Notes: generated by a model from the sequence alone, not told the origin. DNA of 64,000 nt from Nocardia gamkensis NBRC 108242 (GCF_001612985.1 NZ_BDBM01000030.1:51979-115978), one strand, 5' to 3'. Numbered from the stretch's first letter, positions 9,593 to 18,549 are shown. Translations and numbers: made by a program.

Positions 9593-11959
9593 TCATCCCT
9601 CGCTGCACGCGAGGAGTTGCCCGAACGCGAGGCCGCCGTCGTTGGGCGGCAGTCGGTGGTGGGTGATCACGGTGAAGCCGTTGTCGCGCAGCAGCGCACA
9701 CGAGCGCGCGAGCAGCAGGGCGTTCTGGAAAACGCCGCCGGACAGGGCGACGACCGTCGCCGGGGCGGCGTAGCGAGCCGCGAGCTCGAGCACCAGCCGG
9801 GCGACGGCGGCGTGGAACCGGGCGCCCACCACCTGCGCGGGTGCGCCCGCGCGCACGTCGGCGACCACATCCGCGAGCACCGGTGCGGGATCGATCAAGG
9901 CGGGATCACCGTCGACCAGTGGGAACCGGTACGCGGTGGCGCCTTCGGCGCCCGCCCGGGACAACCCTTCCAGCTCGATGGCCGCCTGCGCTTCGTAGTC
10001 GACGACGTGCCGCACGCCGCACAGCGAGGACACCGCGTCGAACAGCCGGCCCATGCTCGACGTGGGAGCGCAGCCCCAACCGGTCCGGAACTGGTGGGCC
10101 AGTACCGAACGCTCGGCGGGCGGACATGCCGCGACCGCCGGAATGTCCTCGGTCCACTCGATCCCCGCCGACCGAAGATGCGCCAGCGCCATGCGGTAAG
10201 GCCTGCGCACCGCGAGATCGCCGCCTGCCAGCGGCACGTATTTCAGATGGGCCAGGCGGCGATAGCCCTTGTAACCCGCGAGCAGCACCTCACCGCCCCA
10301 CACCGCCGCGTCCGGTCCGTATCCGGTGCCGTCGAAGGCGATGCCGACCACCTGCTCGCTCGGGCCGAGTCCGTGCTCGCCCATGACGGCGGCGATGTGC
10401 GCGTGGTGGTGCTGGACGGTGTACACGGCTCGCTCACCCGCGTGCCTGCGCGCCCACGCGGTGGAGCGGTAGCCGGGATGCGCGTCGGCGACCAGTTGGG
10501 CGGGCCGCACCCCGGTGAGTTCCGCGAGGTGGCGCTGGGCCGCGTCGAAGGAGCGCAGCGTCGCCAGATCGTCCATGTCGCCGATGTGCTGGCTCAGCCA
10601 GGCGTATCGACCGTCGGCCACCGCGCAGGTGTTCTTGAGGTCGGCGCCGACGGCGAGCGTCGGCGGCAGTGGAACCGGTAGCAGCAACGGCAGCGGCGCG
10701 TACCCGCGCGAGCGCCGGACGGGCAGTTCGCGGCCGTCGAGCGAACGCACCACCGAGTCGTCACAGGGCACCAGGATGCGCCGGTTGTGCGTCAGCCAGC
10801 CGTCGGCCAGCCCGGCCAGCCGGGTGCGGGCGTCCTCGTCCTGGTAGCAGATCGGCTCGCCGCCGAGGTTGCCGGAGGTCATCACCAGCACCTGCGGGCC
10901 GGGCGGGTCGCCGGGCAGACCGAACAGCAACAGATGCAGCGGGGTGTAGGCGAGCATGACGCCCAGGTCCGGGTTGCCCGGCGCCACCGAGGGAGCCGGG
11001 ATCGGGCGGTATGCCCGCGCCGCGCCCACCGACGCGATGTCTTCACCCGGCCGAGCGGTGCGGATCGAATCGGCTGCGAACAAGGAGGATTCCCCGGCCG
11101 CGGACCGGCGAGCGAGCAGCACTATCGGGCGAGCCGGACTGGTCAGCAGCGTCGCGGCGGCGTCGTCGACGGCGACGATGGCCCTTGCCGTGGCGAGATC
11201 CGGCACCATCACGGCGAACGGCTTGTCCCCGCGGCGTTTGCGCCCGCGCAGCTGTGCCACGGCCGTTTCGTCGGTGGCGTCGCAGGCCAGGTGGTATCCG
11301 CCGATCCCTTTGACCGCCAGGATGCCGCCCGCGCGCAGCAGCTGCCGCGCGGCCGTCAGCGGCGCGCCGGCTCCCGGTCCGGTGTACGCGAGCGTGGGAC
11401 CGCAGTCGGGGCAGGCGATCGGCTGCGCGTGGAAGCGGCGGTCGGCGGGATCGGCGTATTCCCGCGCGCACCGGGCACACATGGCGAAGTCGGCCATCGA
11501 CGTCCGCTCGCGGTCGTAGGGCAGACTCGCGATGATGGTGAAACGCGGACCGCAATTGGTGCAGTTGACGAACGGATGGCGATAGCGGCGGTCCCCGGGA
11601 TCGCGCAACTCGCGTTCGCAGTCCGCGCAGATCGCGACATCGGGAGAGGCCAGCGTGCGGCCACCGCCGTCGCGGGTGGTACCCGCGATGTGGAAGCCGG
11701 TGCCGCCACGCACCGGGATGTCGGCCTGCTCGACCGCCTCGACCACCGCCAGCGGCGGCGGGCGCAGCCGCAGCCGCTCGGCGAACCGGTCCAGATCCGG
11801 CGGCGCTCCCTCGATTTCGATGACGACGCCACTGCTGTCGTTGCCGACGCTGCCGGACAGGGACAGCTCGGCGGCGGTGGTGTAGACGAACGGGCGGAAC
11901 CCGACACCTTGGACCACACCGCGCACGAGCAGACGACGCCGCAGCCGCTGGGTGGTCAT
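9593..11959 (-). CDS. hypF: Carbamoyltransferase HypF
   Basis: HypF makes carbamoyl-adenylate from carbamoyl phosphate and ATP and moves the carbamoyl group to HypE. The 788-residue protein has all four modules. An acylphosphatase domain comes first (VRGVVQGVGFRPFVY, residues about 10-95). Two C4 zinc-finger units follow (CADCERELRD with CTNCGPRF, then CARCAREYAD with CPDCGP). Next is a YrdC-like domain with the GGYHLACDA and KRRGDKPFAV motifs. The C-terminal Kae1-like domain carries HHAHIAAVMGEHGL and FDGTGYGPDAAVWGGE. It overlaps the second hypC by 4 bases and ends 16 bases before hypC copy 1. Confidence 0.97.
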   Translation of the reverse strand: MTTQRLRRRLLVRGVVQGVGFRPFVYTTAAELSLSGSVGNDSSGVVIEIEGAPPDLDRFAERLRLRPPPLAVVEAVEQADIPVRGGTGFHIAGTTRDGGGRTLASPDVAICADCERELRDPGDRRYRHPFVNCTNCGPRFTIIASLPYDRERTSMADFAMCARCAREYADPADRRFHAQPIACPDCGPTLAYTGPGAGAPLTAARQLLRAGGILAVKGIGGYHLACDATDETAVAQLRGRKRRGDKPFAVMVPDLATARAIVAVDDAAATLLTSPARPIVLLARRSAAGESSLFAADSIRTARPGEDIASVGAARAYRPIPAPSVAPGNPDLGVMLAYTPLHLLLFGLPGDPPGPQVLVMTSGNLGGEPICYQDEDARTRLAGLADGWLTHNRRILVPCDDSVVRSLDGRELPVRRSRGYAPLPLLLPVPLPPTLAVGADLKNTCAVADGRYAWLSQHIGDMDDLATLRSFDAAQRHLAELTGVRPAQLVADAHPGYRSTAWARRHAGERAVYTVQHHHAHIAAVMGEHGLGPSEQVVGIAFDGTGYGPDAAVWGGEVLLAGYKGYRRLAHLKYVPLAGGDLAVRRPYRMALAHLRSAGIEWTEDIPAVAACPPAERSVLAHQFRTGWGCAPTSSMGRLFDAVSSLCGVRHVVDYEAQAAIELEGLSRAGAEGATAYRFPLVDGDPALIDPAPVLADVVADVRAGAPAQVVGARFHAAVARLVLELAARYAAPATVVALSGGVFQNALLLARSCALLRDNGFTVITHHRLPPNDGGLAFGQLLACSEG

Positions 11960-12198
11960 GGCAGGTCTCCGCGTTGCAGCAGGCGCAACCCGTCCAGCGC
12001 CGCCGTGGCCCCGGCCTCGTCGGTCTTCTCCACCGCGAAGCCCATGTGGATGATCACCCAGTCACCCGGCCGGGCCGGATCCTCGTCGAGCAGGCCGATG
12101 TTCACCTTCCGCTGCTCGCCGGACACCTCGACCAGCGCGATCTGGCCGTGGTAGCCGTCGGGGATCGCCAGCACGCGTCCCGGGATGCCCAGACACAT
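11956..12198 (-). CDS. HypC/HybG/HupF family hydrogenase chaperone, copy 2
   Basis: This 80-residue protein also starts with the HypC signature (Met-Cys-Leu-Gly-Ile-Pro-Gly-Arg-Val), so Cys2 is intact. The body GDWVIIHMGFAVEK is typical. It is diverged from the copy at 9250-9576, for example VEVSGEQRKVNIGLL in the central strand. A perfect AGGAGG lies 7 bases upstream, across the end of the protease gene. Its place between the endopeptidase and hypF suggests that it is the chaperone kept with the large subunit until C-terminal cleavage, while the other copy works with HypD. That split of roles is inference. Confidence 0.93.
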   Translation of the reverse strand: MCLGIPGRVLAIPDGYHGQIALVEVSGEQRKVNIGLLDEDPARPGDWVIIHMGFAVEKTDEAGATAALDGLRLLQRGDLP

Positions 12199-12200
12199 CG

Positions 12201-12707
12201 TCAGTCCTCCTGTCGTGCTGTGGCCCGCCGCAGCGGCTCGGAATCATCGGGTGCGCCGGCGGACAGCAACTCGGCGAGCACGCCGCCCACGGCCGCCACG
12301 GCCTCGTCCAACGCCGCGGCGACCGGCTCGGACAGGCCGATGCCCTCCGCCACGCAGGCGACCTGGCAGCCGATCACCACGGTGGGTGGGAGCGCACCGC
12401 CCAGGGCGCGCACCCCGGCGAAGACCGCGTCCGGGCTCATCGCGTGCGCGTCGAGATGCGCGGCGCCGGTGTCCTCCGGCGCGGCGGCGAACACCTCGAT
12501 CCGGCCGGGTGCGCCGCGATCGGGCAGCGCGTCGATCAGGACCAGCGCGGCCCAGGGGTCCAGCAGGTCGTAGGCGAGGTGCATGCCCCGGATGCCGTAG
12601 TCCACCGCGCGCACGCCCGGGTCGGGGTGGGGCGGCAGCCGCCGCACCACCTCGGGTCCGAATCCGTCGTCGCCGAGGAAGATGTTGCCGATCCCGGCGA
12701 TCAGCAC
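12201..12707 (-). CDS. Hydrogenase maturation endopeptidase (HyaD/HybD/HupD family)
   Basis: This nickel-dependent protease trims the C-terminus of the large subunit after metal insertion. The 168-residue protein has the family start IAGIGNIFLGDDGFGPEV, with the metal-ligand acidic residue in the DDGFG loop. It also has VDYGIRGMHLAYDLL with the second acidic ligand and a conserved His near DAHAM. The large subunit encoded at 16742-18538 has a 22-residue tail after its last ligand motif, which is the expected substrate. The start is a GTG 13 bases after the preceding gene, and the hypC2 gene begins 2 bases downstream. Confidence 0.93.
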   Translation of the reverse strand: MLIAGIGNIFLGDDGFGPEVVRRLPPHPDPGVRAVDYGIRGMHLAYDLLDPWAALVLIDALPDRGAPGRIEVFAAAPEDTGAAHLDAHAMSPDAVFAGVRALGGALPPTVVIGCQVACVAEGIGLSEPVAAALDEAVAAVGGVLAELLSAGAPDDSEPLRRATARQED

Positions 12708-12720
12708 CGCGCCCGTGGAT

Positions 12721-13038
12721 TCACCCCTCTTCCTCGGTCGGCGTTGTCGCGCCGCCCACCCGCGCGTCGTCGACCTTTCCGGTCGCCGTTTCGGAGGGGG
12801 CGTTGGCGGTCTCCTTGCGCTCGTCGTAGGGAGGCGCCGCCGATTCGGTGCCGGGCGGGGCTTGCGAGGTGAACTCGGTGCCCTTCTTGGCGTCGTCGGA
12901 GTGCGCGGAGGTCATCTCCTCGTGATCGATGTGCCCCGGCTCCCGATCCGCCGGACCTCCGGCCGCGACGTCGGCGCCGGTGTCGCGCGAACCCGGCGCG
13001 CCCCGTGCCGATTGCGGCTCTTCGCGATGCTCAGCCAT
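12721..13038 (-). CDS. Small disordered hydrophilic protein in the hydrogenase operon, hypothetical
   Basis: A 105-residue protein with no hydrophobic core. It is rich in Glu, Asp, Ala, Pro, Thr and Gly, with short acidic clusters and an acidic tail ending Glu-Glu-Glu-Gly. It is probably intrinsically disordered. AAAGGAG lies 6 bases before the ATG, and the operon spacing is tight on both sides (13 and 22 bases). I do not recognise a family. The sequence is low-complexity, so similarity searches would be weak; its place in the operon is the best evidence that it is real. Confidence 0.7.
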   Translation of the reverse strand: MAEHREEPQSARGAPGSRDTGADVAAGGPADREPGHIDHEEMTSAHSDDAKKGTEFTSQAPPGTESAAPPYDERKETANAPSETATGKVDDARVGGATTPTEEEG

Positions 13039-13060
13039 GATGCTCCTTTCGGGTCGGCCG

Positions 13061-13180
13061 CTACATGTGCCGGATCTTGAGGTAACGCCGCAGATCCGGG
13101 ATCGAGCGCAGGCCGAGATACACTCCCGCCGCCACCAGCACGGCGACGACGGTTGTCGACACCACTCCCACGGTTTCCAT
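13061..13180 (-). CDS. DUF6893 family 39-residue membrane micro-protein
   Basis: A 39-residue protein with one N-terminal membrane helix (about residues 4-24, Val/Ala-rich) followed by a basic amphipathic tail ending LRSIPDLRRYLKIRHM. This architecture is what I know as DUF6893, tiny proteins found inside actinobacterial hydrogenase clusters. AAGGA precedes the ATG by about 9 bases. It lies 13 bases after the 442-residue gene and 22 bases before the disordered protein. A membrane tether or small subunit linking the soluble hydrogenase to the membrane is a plausible but untested role. Confidence 0.8.
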   Translation of the reverse strand: METVGVVSTTVVAVLVAAGVYLGLRSIPDLRRYLKIRHM

Positions 13181-13193
13181 AGCGGACTTCCTT

Positions 13194-14522
13194 TCACTTC
13201 TCGGTGCCGTCGAGCGGCTCCACTTCGTCGGGGGCGAAATACAGGTAGCGGCCGTACCATTCGTGCAACTCGGCGGCCGGGTCGTCGTCCAGCACGACCC
13301 CGACGTGCGCCTGCCCGTCCACGTCCTCGTGGACCGAGACGACCCGGGCGCACCGGCCGTCGAAGAACAGATCCTGGGCGTCGGCCCGCCGCGACGGATG
13401 CAGCCGGACCCTGCTGCCCTTGCGCACGAGCACGCCCGCGACCGGCACCGCGTCGAGGTCGGGGCGTACGGCCTGGTCGGCCGACGGGTCCCACCAATCG
13501 AGGCCCTCGGGGATCTCCGGGATCAGTCCCGGACCCTCGGCGTGCGGGTCGCGCAGCACCCCGTGCAGCTGCCGCATCGCGTCGGGTGACATGGCTTCGC
13601 AGCGGTCGATGATCTCCGCCGCGCGCGGATCGGTGGCCCGCGCCAGCGCCTTCTCCGCGTCGGTCATCGTGAGGATCCGCAGGGTGAGGATCTCGTCGAT
13701 CTCGGTGGAGTCGAACAGCGCGCCTTCGCTCTGCTCCGCGATCTCGGGGTGGTCGTAGAGGATGATCGGCGAGATCAGCAGCATGCTGTAGTCGCCGGGC
13801 GGCCCCGCGAGCACCGGGAAGCAGCGGTACCGATCGCAGCGGGCGGCCGCGGCCACCGCGTCCGGCGGCGGTTCCAGCAGCGAGACGAACTCGCCGCCGG
13901 TGATCTCCGCGATGACGTGCGCGCCGATCAGCGAGCGGGCGATGGCGTCGCGCTGGTCGGTCGCGGGTTCGCCCACATTGCGCAGGATGACGGTCAGCCG
14001 CGCGAAGCCGTCGTCCCGGTCGGCCGCGAGTTCCAGCTCGCCCGCCAGCGGCAGCCGGGTCCGCACGAGCGTGCCTCGCCCGGGGGCGGCGGCCGTGGCG
14101 ATCTCCTCGGTCTCGCGGCCGCCGGGGATGTCCAGCGGCCGGACGAGGCGGCCCGGCGGGACCGGACCGATGACGACCTCCTGCTCGACCGCCTCGTCCC
14201 AGGACAGCCACGACCGCTCACCGTCGGACCACTCGGCGACGGACGCGCCGCCGGCGTCCATCACTTGGCGGCGCTGGAGCTGGAGGAACCGGACGGTCAG
14301 GGTGATCTCCGGATGTTCGCCGGGGGCGACCAGGCACTGCGCCGACAGCGCCTGCTCCTCACCGAGCCCCGCGGCGGCGGCTCCGCGCGGCCCCAGCACG
14401 CCGAACTGCCATCGCGACTGGTTCTTGCGCGCGTCGGCCCGGTAGGGGTAGAGCAAGTAGCCCTCGTAGAGCACCGCGTCGGCAACGGCACGAGCGCGGG
14501 CGCGGGCGTCGGCGGTCGTCAC
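13194..14522 (-). CDS. Conserved hydrogenase-cluster protein of unknown function (442 aa)
   Basis: A soluble 442-residue protein that starts with a GTG overlapping the DUF6084 stop by 4 bases. The N-terminal part has LYEGYLLYPYRADARKNQ and WQFGVLGP. The middle looks like beta-rich sandwich sequence with SLIGAHVIAEITGGEFVSLL, then a block (DPRAAEIIDRCEAMSP) that looks helical. The C-terminal 60 residues (GSRVRLHPSRRADAQDLFF to WYGRYLYFAPDEVEPL) look like a small barrel domain. No metal or nucleotide motif is visible. I recall similar proteins beside DUF5947 and DUF6084 genes in group 1h hydrogenase clusters but know of no function. Confidence 0.85.
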   Translation of the reverse strand: MTTADARARARAVADAVLYEGYLLYPYRADARKNQSRWQFGVLGPRGAAAAGLGEEQALSAQCLVAPGEHPEITLTVRFLQLQRRQVMDAGGASVAEWSDGERSWLSWDEAVEQEVVIGPVPPGRLVRPLDIPGGRETEEIATAAAPGRGTLVRTRLPLAGELELAADRDDGFARLTVILRNVGEPATDQRDAIARSLIGAHVIAEITGGEFVSLLEPPPDAVAAAARCDRYRCFPVLAGPPGDYSMLLISPIILYDHPEIAEQSEGALFDSTEIDEILTLRILTMTDAEKALARATDPRAAEIIDRCEAMSPDAMRQLHGVLRDPHAEGPGLIPEIPEGLDWWDPSADQAVRPDLDAVPVAGVLVRKGSRVRLHPSRRADAQDLFFDGRCARVVSVHEDVDGQAHVGVVLDDDPAAELHEWYGRYLYFAPDEVEPLDGTEK

Positions 14523-15166
14523 GGCGTCTCCTCGGTGCTGGTCAGCAGGCGGGTCACCGCGTCGTCGAAACCGGGCAGGCCGTGGCCGGACTTGTAGGCG
14601 GCCAGCGCGCGGAGGGTGTCGTTGTGCAGCCGCACCCACCCCGAATTCGGGAAGTACGCGGCCATCAGGTTCTGCCACACCGCCACGGGCATCTCGAACT
14701 TGTCCTCGCGGTCCCACGGGATCTGCTGGATGGCGAATCCGGTACTGCCCCGGATGAAAACGGTGCCGCTGAACAGGAAGAGCAGCGGAACCACACCGTC
14801 GCGCAACGCGTGCAGGTACTTCGACCCGGTCACCTCGAAGTCGTAGGTGCACGGCATCGGCAGATCCACTTCGGCGCCGCCGGTGAAACCCGGAATCATG
14901 GTGGCGCAGTGCATCCAGAGAAACGAACGCTGGGTCTCGTGCCACCGTTCGCGCGGACCGAACAGATCGACCAGGCCCGCGGCCTCCTCGTCGGAGTAGC
15001 CGCGGCGGAACGGCTCGATGCGCACCTGCGCGCGCAGGGCGATGGCGTGCACGGGTTCCTCCGCGAGCGCGGCGATGCCGACGCGCGCGGACAGGATCGG
15101 CGCGACGGCGTACGGCTCGGGTTTCATCTCGAGCACGGCGAACGTCGTCGAGTACACCGGGCTCAT
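14519..15166 (-). CDS. DUF6084 family protein of hydrogenase clusters
   Basis: A 215-residue soluble protein matching my memory of DUF6084. It has an N-terminal beta-rich part (HAIALRAQVRIEPFRRGYSDEE), then LVDLFGPRERWHETQRSFLWMH and CTYDFEVTGSKYLHALRDGVVPL. There is no signal peptide and only two Cys. It overlaps its neighbours by 4 bases at both ends, so DUF5947, DUF6084 and the 442-residue protein are likely made together and may form one complex. The family has no assigned role. Confidence 0.85.
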   Translation of the reverse strand: MSPVYSTTFAVLEMKPEPYAVAPILSARVGIAALAEEPVHAIALRAQVRIEPFRRGYSDEEAAGLVDLFGPRERWHETQRSFLWMHCATMIPGFTGGAEVDLPMPCTYDFEVTGSKYLHALRDGVVPLLFLFSGTVFIRGSTGFAIQQIPWDREDKFEMPVAVWQNLMAAYFPNSGWVRLHNDTLRALAAYKSGHGLPGFDDAVTRLLTSTEETP

Positions 15167-15798
15167 GCCGCACCCCCGGCTCTCGCGCGTGCCGACGCCT
15201 CGGCGAAGAACTGTTCCAGATACCGGTGCACGTCCTGACCGCCGTCGAAGCCGTGCCACAGCAGCCGCATCCGGCCGACGAACTCGTAGCAGGCGTCGAT
15301 CGGCAGCAGCAGGCAGGCCGCCTGCTCGGCCCGGCGGTCGGGCACCCGGATGAGCAGCGCTTCCACGTCGGCAGCGAGCACATCCAGCTCGGGATGCCGG
15401 TGCAGGATCGCGTTCCATTGCTCCAGCGGCAACTCCGATTCCGTCGCGCCCGCGGGCCCGGGATAGAACGCCACCGTCCGCTCCAGCGCGGAATTGCGGA
15501 AGAAGAACGCAAGGCTCACCGGGATCTCCAGCGCATCCCATTCCGCCCGGCTGATCGTGAAATCGGGGAACGCGAGATACCGATCCGGCACCGCTCGATA
15601 GCGCAGCGCCGCGTTCTGGTCGACGAACAGCAGATAGCAGCCGCGGCACACGCACATCAGCTGTCTGCCCTCGACGTTCACGACGTGCCGGTGCTGCTCG
15701 GCGATCGGTTCCGCGCACATCTCGCACCGTTCGCCGGGCCGGGGAGCGGGCCCGCGGTCGGCGGCGATGCGCTGGAGCGCGCGAAACGGTGTGCTCAC
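15163..15798 (-). CDS. DUF5947 family protein with clustered cysteines
   Basis: A 211-residue protein matching my memory of DUF5947. Near the N-terminus it carries CEMC (Cys25, Cys28) and, after HRHVV, the run CVCRGC (Cys49, Cys51, Cys54). This arrangement is able to bind zinc or an iron-sulfur cluster. The rest is mixed alpha/beta and ends in a basic, Ala-rich tail. It overlaps the iron-sulfur gene upstream and the DUF6084 gene downstream by 4 bases each. Its place between the electron-transfer protein and the unknown accessory genes suggests an assembly or electron-relay role for the hydrogenase; this is inference. Confidence 0.85.
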   Translation of the reverse strand: MSTPFRALQRIAADRGPAPRPGERCEMCAEPIAEQHRHVVNVEGRQLMCVCRGCYLLFVDQNAALRYRAVPDRYLAFPDFTISRAEWDALEIPVSLAFFFRNSALERTVAFYPGPAGATESELPLEQWNAILHRHPELDVLAADVEALLIRVPDRRAEQAACLLLPIDACYEFVGRMRLLWHGFDGGQDVHRYLEQFFAEASARARAGGAA

Positions 15799-16709
15799 CC
15801 GTGCACCCCCACCGGCACCGCCACCGACAGTTCGCCGGATCGCACGAGCACGGGAAGCGGCTCGAGATGCCCGTCGCCGTCGACCCGGGCGCCCGCGTGC
15901 ACCACGTCGTAGTGCGCCCGGCAGGTGGGGCAGCGCAGCACCGCGTCACCGGCCGGGAATCCCACGCGCCGTTCCAGCACCGCGCCCGCGAGGGAGCCGT
16001 CGCACCCGGGACAGTGGTCCCGGTAGGCGTACAGCTCCTCGCCCACCCGGCAGGCCAGCACGGTCAGCCCGGCGACGTCGAAGCCGCCCACCTCGCCCGC
16101 GCTCAACTCGGCCAGTTCGGGGACCGCGACCCAGTTGCCGGACCGTGCGCCATCCGCGCGCACGCGGGAGAACAGCGAGTCGGCGGAGATCACCCCCGCC
16201 GACTCCGTCTGCGCGGCCACCACTTCGATGGACTCGATTTCCGGCGCCGCCGCCCGCACCGCGTCCTCGACGGCCAGTTCGAGCGTCACCGACGAGGACG
16301 GACAGCTCTTGCAGCTACCCGCCAGTTCCAAGCGGACCACCCCGTCGACGATGTCGACCAGGTGGACGTCGCCGCCGTGCGAACCGAGGTAGGGGCGCAC
16401 GCTGTCCAGCGCGGTGCGCACCCGGGTGGACACATCGTGCGGATGTAACCCGTGCACCAGCAGCAGGCTGGCGACCAGATCGTCGCCGGCCAACCGCTCG
16501 ACCGCGTCCGCGTCGAGCAGCGCGACCGCGCGGGTCAGCCCCGCGCCGTAGAGTCCGACCAGTTCGCGCACCAGTTGCTCGGCGCGCTCGCGGGCGAGCG
16601 CACCGCCCGCCGAACTCGCCTCGAGCAAGGTCTCGATGCGATCGCCGGCTTCCCTCCACCGGGCCTCACCAAATGTCGCGTCGTCCTGGTCGTCCGGGCG
16701 ATCCTCCAC
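15795..16709 (-). CDS. NifU C-domain plus four-Cys Rieske-like iron-sulfur protein (hydrogenase electron-transfer candidate)
   Basis: A 304-residue protein with two iron-sulfur modules. Residues about 90-165 are a NifU-like C-terminal domain with Cys133-x2-Cys136 (CKSCPS). Residues 190-300 resemble a Rieske fold, but the ligands read Cys233-x2-Cys236 and Cys260-x2-Cys263 instead of the usual Cys-x-His pairs, so a rubredoxin-like or modified cluster is more likely. Comparable genes next to group 1h large subunits in mycobacteria (hhyE) are proposed immediate electron acceptors. The GTG at 16709 lies 5 bases after GGAGG; another in-frame GTG is at 16715. The gene lies 32 bases downstream of the large subunit. 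Confidence 0.88.
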   Translation of the reverse strand: MEDRPDDQDDATFGEARWREAGDRIETLLEASSAGGALARERAEQLVRELVGLYGAGLTRAVALLDADAVERLAGDDLVASLLLVHGLHPHDVSTRVRTALDSVRPYLGSHGGDVHLVDIVDGVVRLELAGSCKSCPSSSVTLELAVEDAVRAAAPEIESIEVVAAQTESAGVISADSLFSRVRADGARSGNWVAVPELAELSAGEVGGFDVAGLTVLACRVGEELYAYRDHCPGCDGSLAGAVLERRVGFPAGDAVLRCPTCRAHYDVVHAGARVDGDGHLEPLPVLVRSGELSVAVPVGVHG

Positions 16710-16741
16710 CGTCACCTCCGGTCGTTTCGCCCGACGCGGAC

Positions 16742-18538
16742 TCACTCGGGGGTGAGCGTCTGCGTCGGTGAGTGCAGTTTCTCCAGCGACTTTCCGTTGC
16801 CGAGGTACATGTGCACGCCGCACGGCAGGCACGGATCGAAACTGCGCACCGTGCGCATGACGTCGATGCCCTTGAAGTGCTCGCGGTCGTTCTCCTCGAA
16901 GATCGGCTGGCCCTGCACCGCGTCCTCGTAGGGGCCGGGCGTGCCATAGCTGTCGCGCGGGCTGGCGTTCCACGGCGTCGGCGGATACGGGTGGTAGTTG
17001 GCGATCTTGCCGTCCCGGATCACCATGTGATGCGACAGCACGCCGCGCACCGCCTCGGTGAAGCCGCAGCCGATGCCTTCCTCGGGGACCTCGAACTTCT
17101 CCCAGGTCTTGGTGTGGCCTGCCCGGATCTCCGCCATCGCCTTCTCCGCGAAGTGCAGCGCGCAGGCGGCCGCGTACGCCTGGAAATAGGTGCGCGCGCG
17201 GTTGCGCTCGAGGGTGTTGCTGCCGTGCACCGGGATCTTCCACTCCAGCGTGACCGGGCCTTTGAGCGCGGTCTTGGGCAGGTTGATCTGCACGCTGTTC
17301 CCGGTCGACTTCACGTACCCGATGTCGACCAGGTTGGCCAGCGCCGTCGACCACAGCCGGGCCAGCGGGCCGCCTCCGGTGTCCAGCGAGAGGTGGTCGG
17401 TGCCGTCGAACCAGCGTGGCGACATCACCCAGCTGTATTTCTCGTCCAGGTCTCGCTTCTGCGGCCGGGGGTTGGTGTGCTGGTTCCAGGGATGGCGCCG
17501 GTCCACCGGGTTGCCCAGCGGATCGGTCTTCACGAACATCTCCTGATCGGTCCAGTCCTCGTAGTACGAACTGCCCAGCAGGATCCGCAGGCCCAAGTTG
17601 ATGTCGACCAGGGAGGTGGTCAGCAGTTTGCCGTCGACCACGACGCCGGGGGTGACGAACATCTTGCGGCCCCAGTCGGCCATGTCCTTGTACTCGAAAT
17701 TGCAGAACTCCGGGTCCTGGAACGAGCCCCAGCAACCAAGCAGCGTGCGCCGCAGACCGACTTTCTCGTAGCCCGGCAGCGCCTCGTAGAAGAAGTCGAA
17801 CAGGTCGTCGTGCATCGGCACGACCTTCTTCATGAACTCCACATAGCGCATCAGCCGGGACAGGTAGTCGGTCATCAACTGGATCGTCGCGACCGTGCCG
17901 GGTCCACCGGGATACAGCGTGGACGGGTGGACGTGCCTGCCTTCCATCAGGCAGAACATCTCCCTGGTGATCCGGCTGACCTGTAGCGCCTCCCGGTAGA
18001 ACTCGCCGGTGAACGGGTTGAGCGCCCGCATGATGTCGGCGATCGTGCGGTACCCGTGGTCGCCCGCGTGCGGCGCCTCGGTGTTCTCCGCCCTGGCCAG
18101 CACGCCCGGGTTGGTCTCGGAGACCATCTTCTCGCAGTAGTCCACGCCGACCAGGTTCTCCTGGAAGATGTTGTGGTCGAACATGTACTCGGCGGCTTCG
18201 CCCAGGTTCACGACCCACTCGCCGAGGTGCGGCGGGCGCACGCCGTAGGCCATGTTCTGGCAGTAGCACGAACAGGTGGCGTGATTGTCACCGCAGATGC
18301 CGCAGATGCGGCTGGTGATGAAGTGCGCGTCGCGCGGGTCCTTGCCCTTCATGAAGATCGAATAGCCGCGGAAGATGGACGAGGTGCTGTGGCACTCGAC
18401 CACTTCCCGGTTCTCGAAGTCGATTTTGGTGTAGATGCCGAGGCTGCCGACGATGCGGGTGATCGGGTCCCACGCCATCTCGACGAGACGGTCCGGCTCG
18501 ATCGTCCGGTGCGACGGCTCCGGGATGATCTGTGTCAT
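16742..18538 (-). CDS. hhyL: [NiFe] hydrogenase large subunit, group 1h (high-affinity H2 uptake)
   Basis: The catalytic subunit, which splits H2 at a Ni-Fe(CN)2CO centre. The 598-residue protein has the L1 motif RICGICGDNH at about 77-86 and the L2 motif DPCLPCGVH near 568-576, so all four nickel-ligand cysteines are present. A 22-residue tail follows the last His and would be removed by the endopeptidase encoded at 12201-12707. The sequence closely resembles actinobacterial group 1h (group 5) enzymes that consume atmospheric H2 during starvation. GGAGG lies 7 bases before the ATG; the small-subunit gene ends 11 bases upstream. Confidence 0.96.
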   Translation of the reverse strand: MTQIIPEPSHRTIEPDRLVEMAWDPITRIVGSLGIYTKIDFENREVVECHSTSSIFRGYSIFMKGKDPRDAHFITSRICGICGDNHATCSCYCQNMAYGVRPPHLGEWVVNLGEAAEYMFDHNIFQENLVGVDYCEKMVSETNPGVLARAENTEAPHAGDHGYRTIADIMRALNPFTGEFYREALQVSRITREMFCLMEGRHVHPSTLYPGGPGTVATIQLMTDYLSRLMRYVEFMKKVVPMHDDLFDFFYEALPGYEKVGLRRTLLGCWGSFQDPEFCNFEYKDMADWGRKMFVTPGVVVDGKLLTTSLVDINLGLRILLGSSYYEDWTDQEMFVKTDPLGNPVDRRHPWNQHTNPRPQKRDLDEKYSWVMSPRWFDGTDHLSLDTGGGPLARLWSTALANLVDIGYVKSTGNSVQINLPKTALKGPVTLEWKIPVHGSNTLERNRARTYFQAYAAACALHFAEKAMAEIRAGHTKTWEKFEVPEEGIGCGFTEAVRGVLSHHMVIRDGKIANYHPYPPTPWNASPRDSYGTPGPYEDAVQGQPIFEENDREHFKGIDVMRTVRSFDPCLPCGVHMYLGNGKSLEKLHSPTQTLTPE

Positions 18539-18549
18539 CAGAGATCCTC

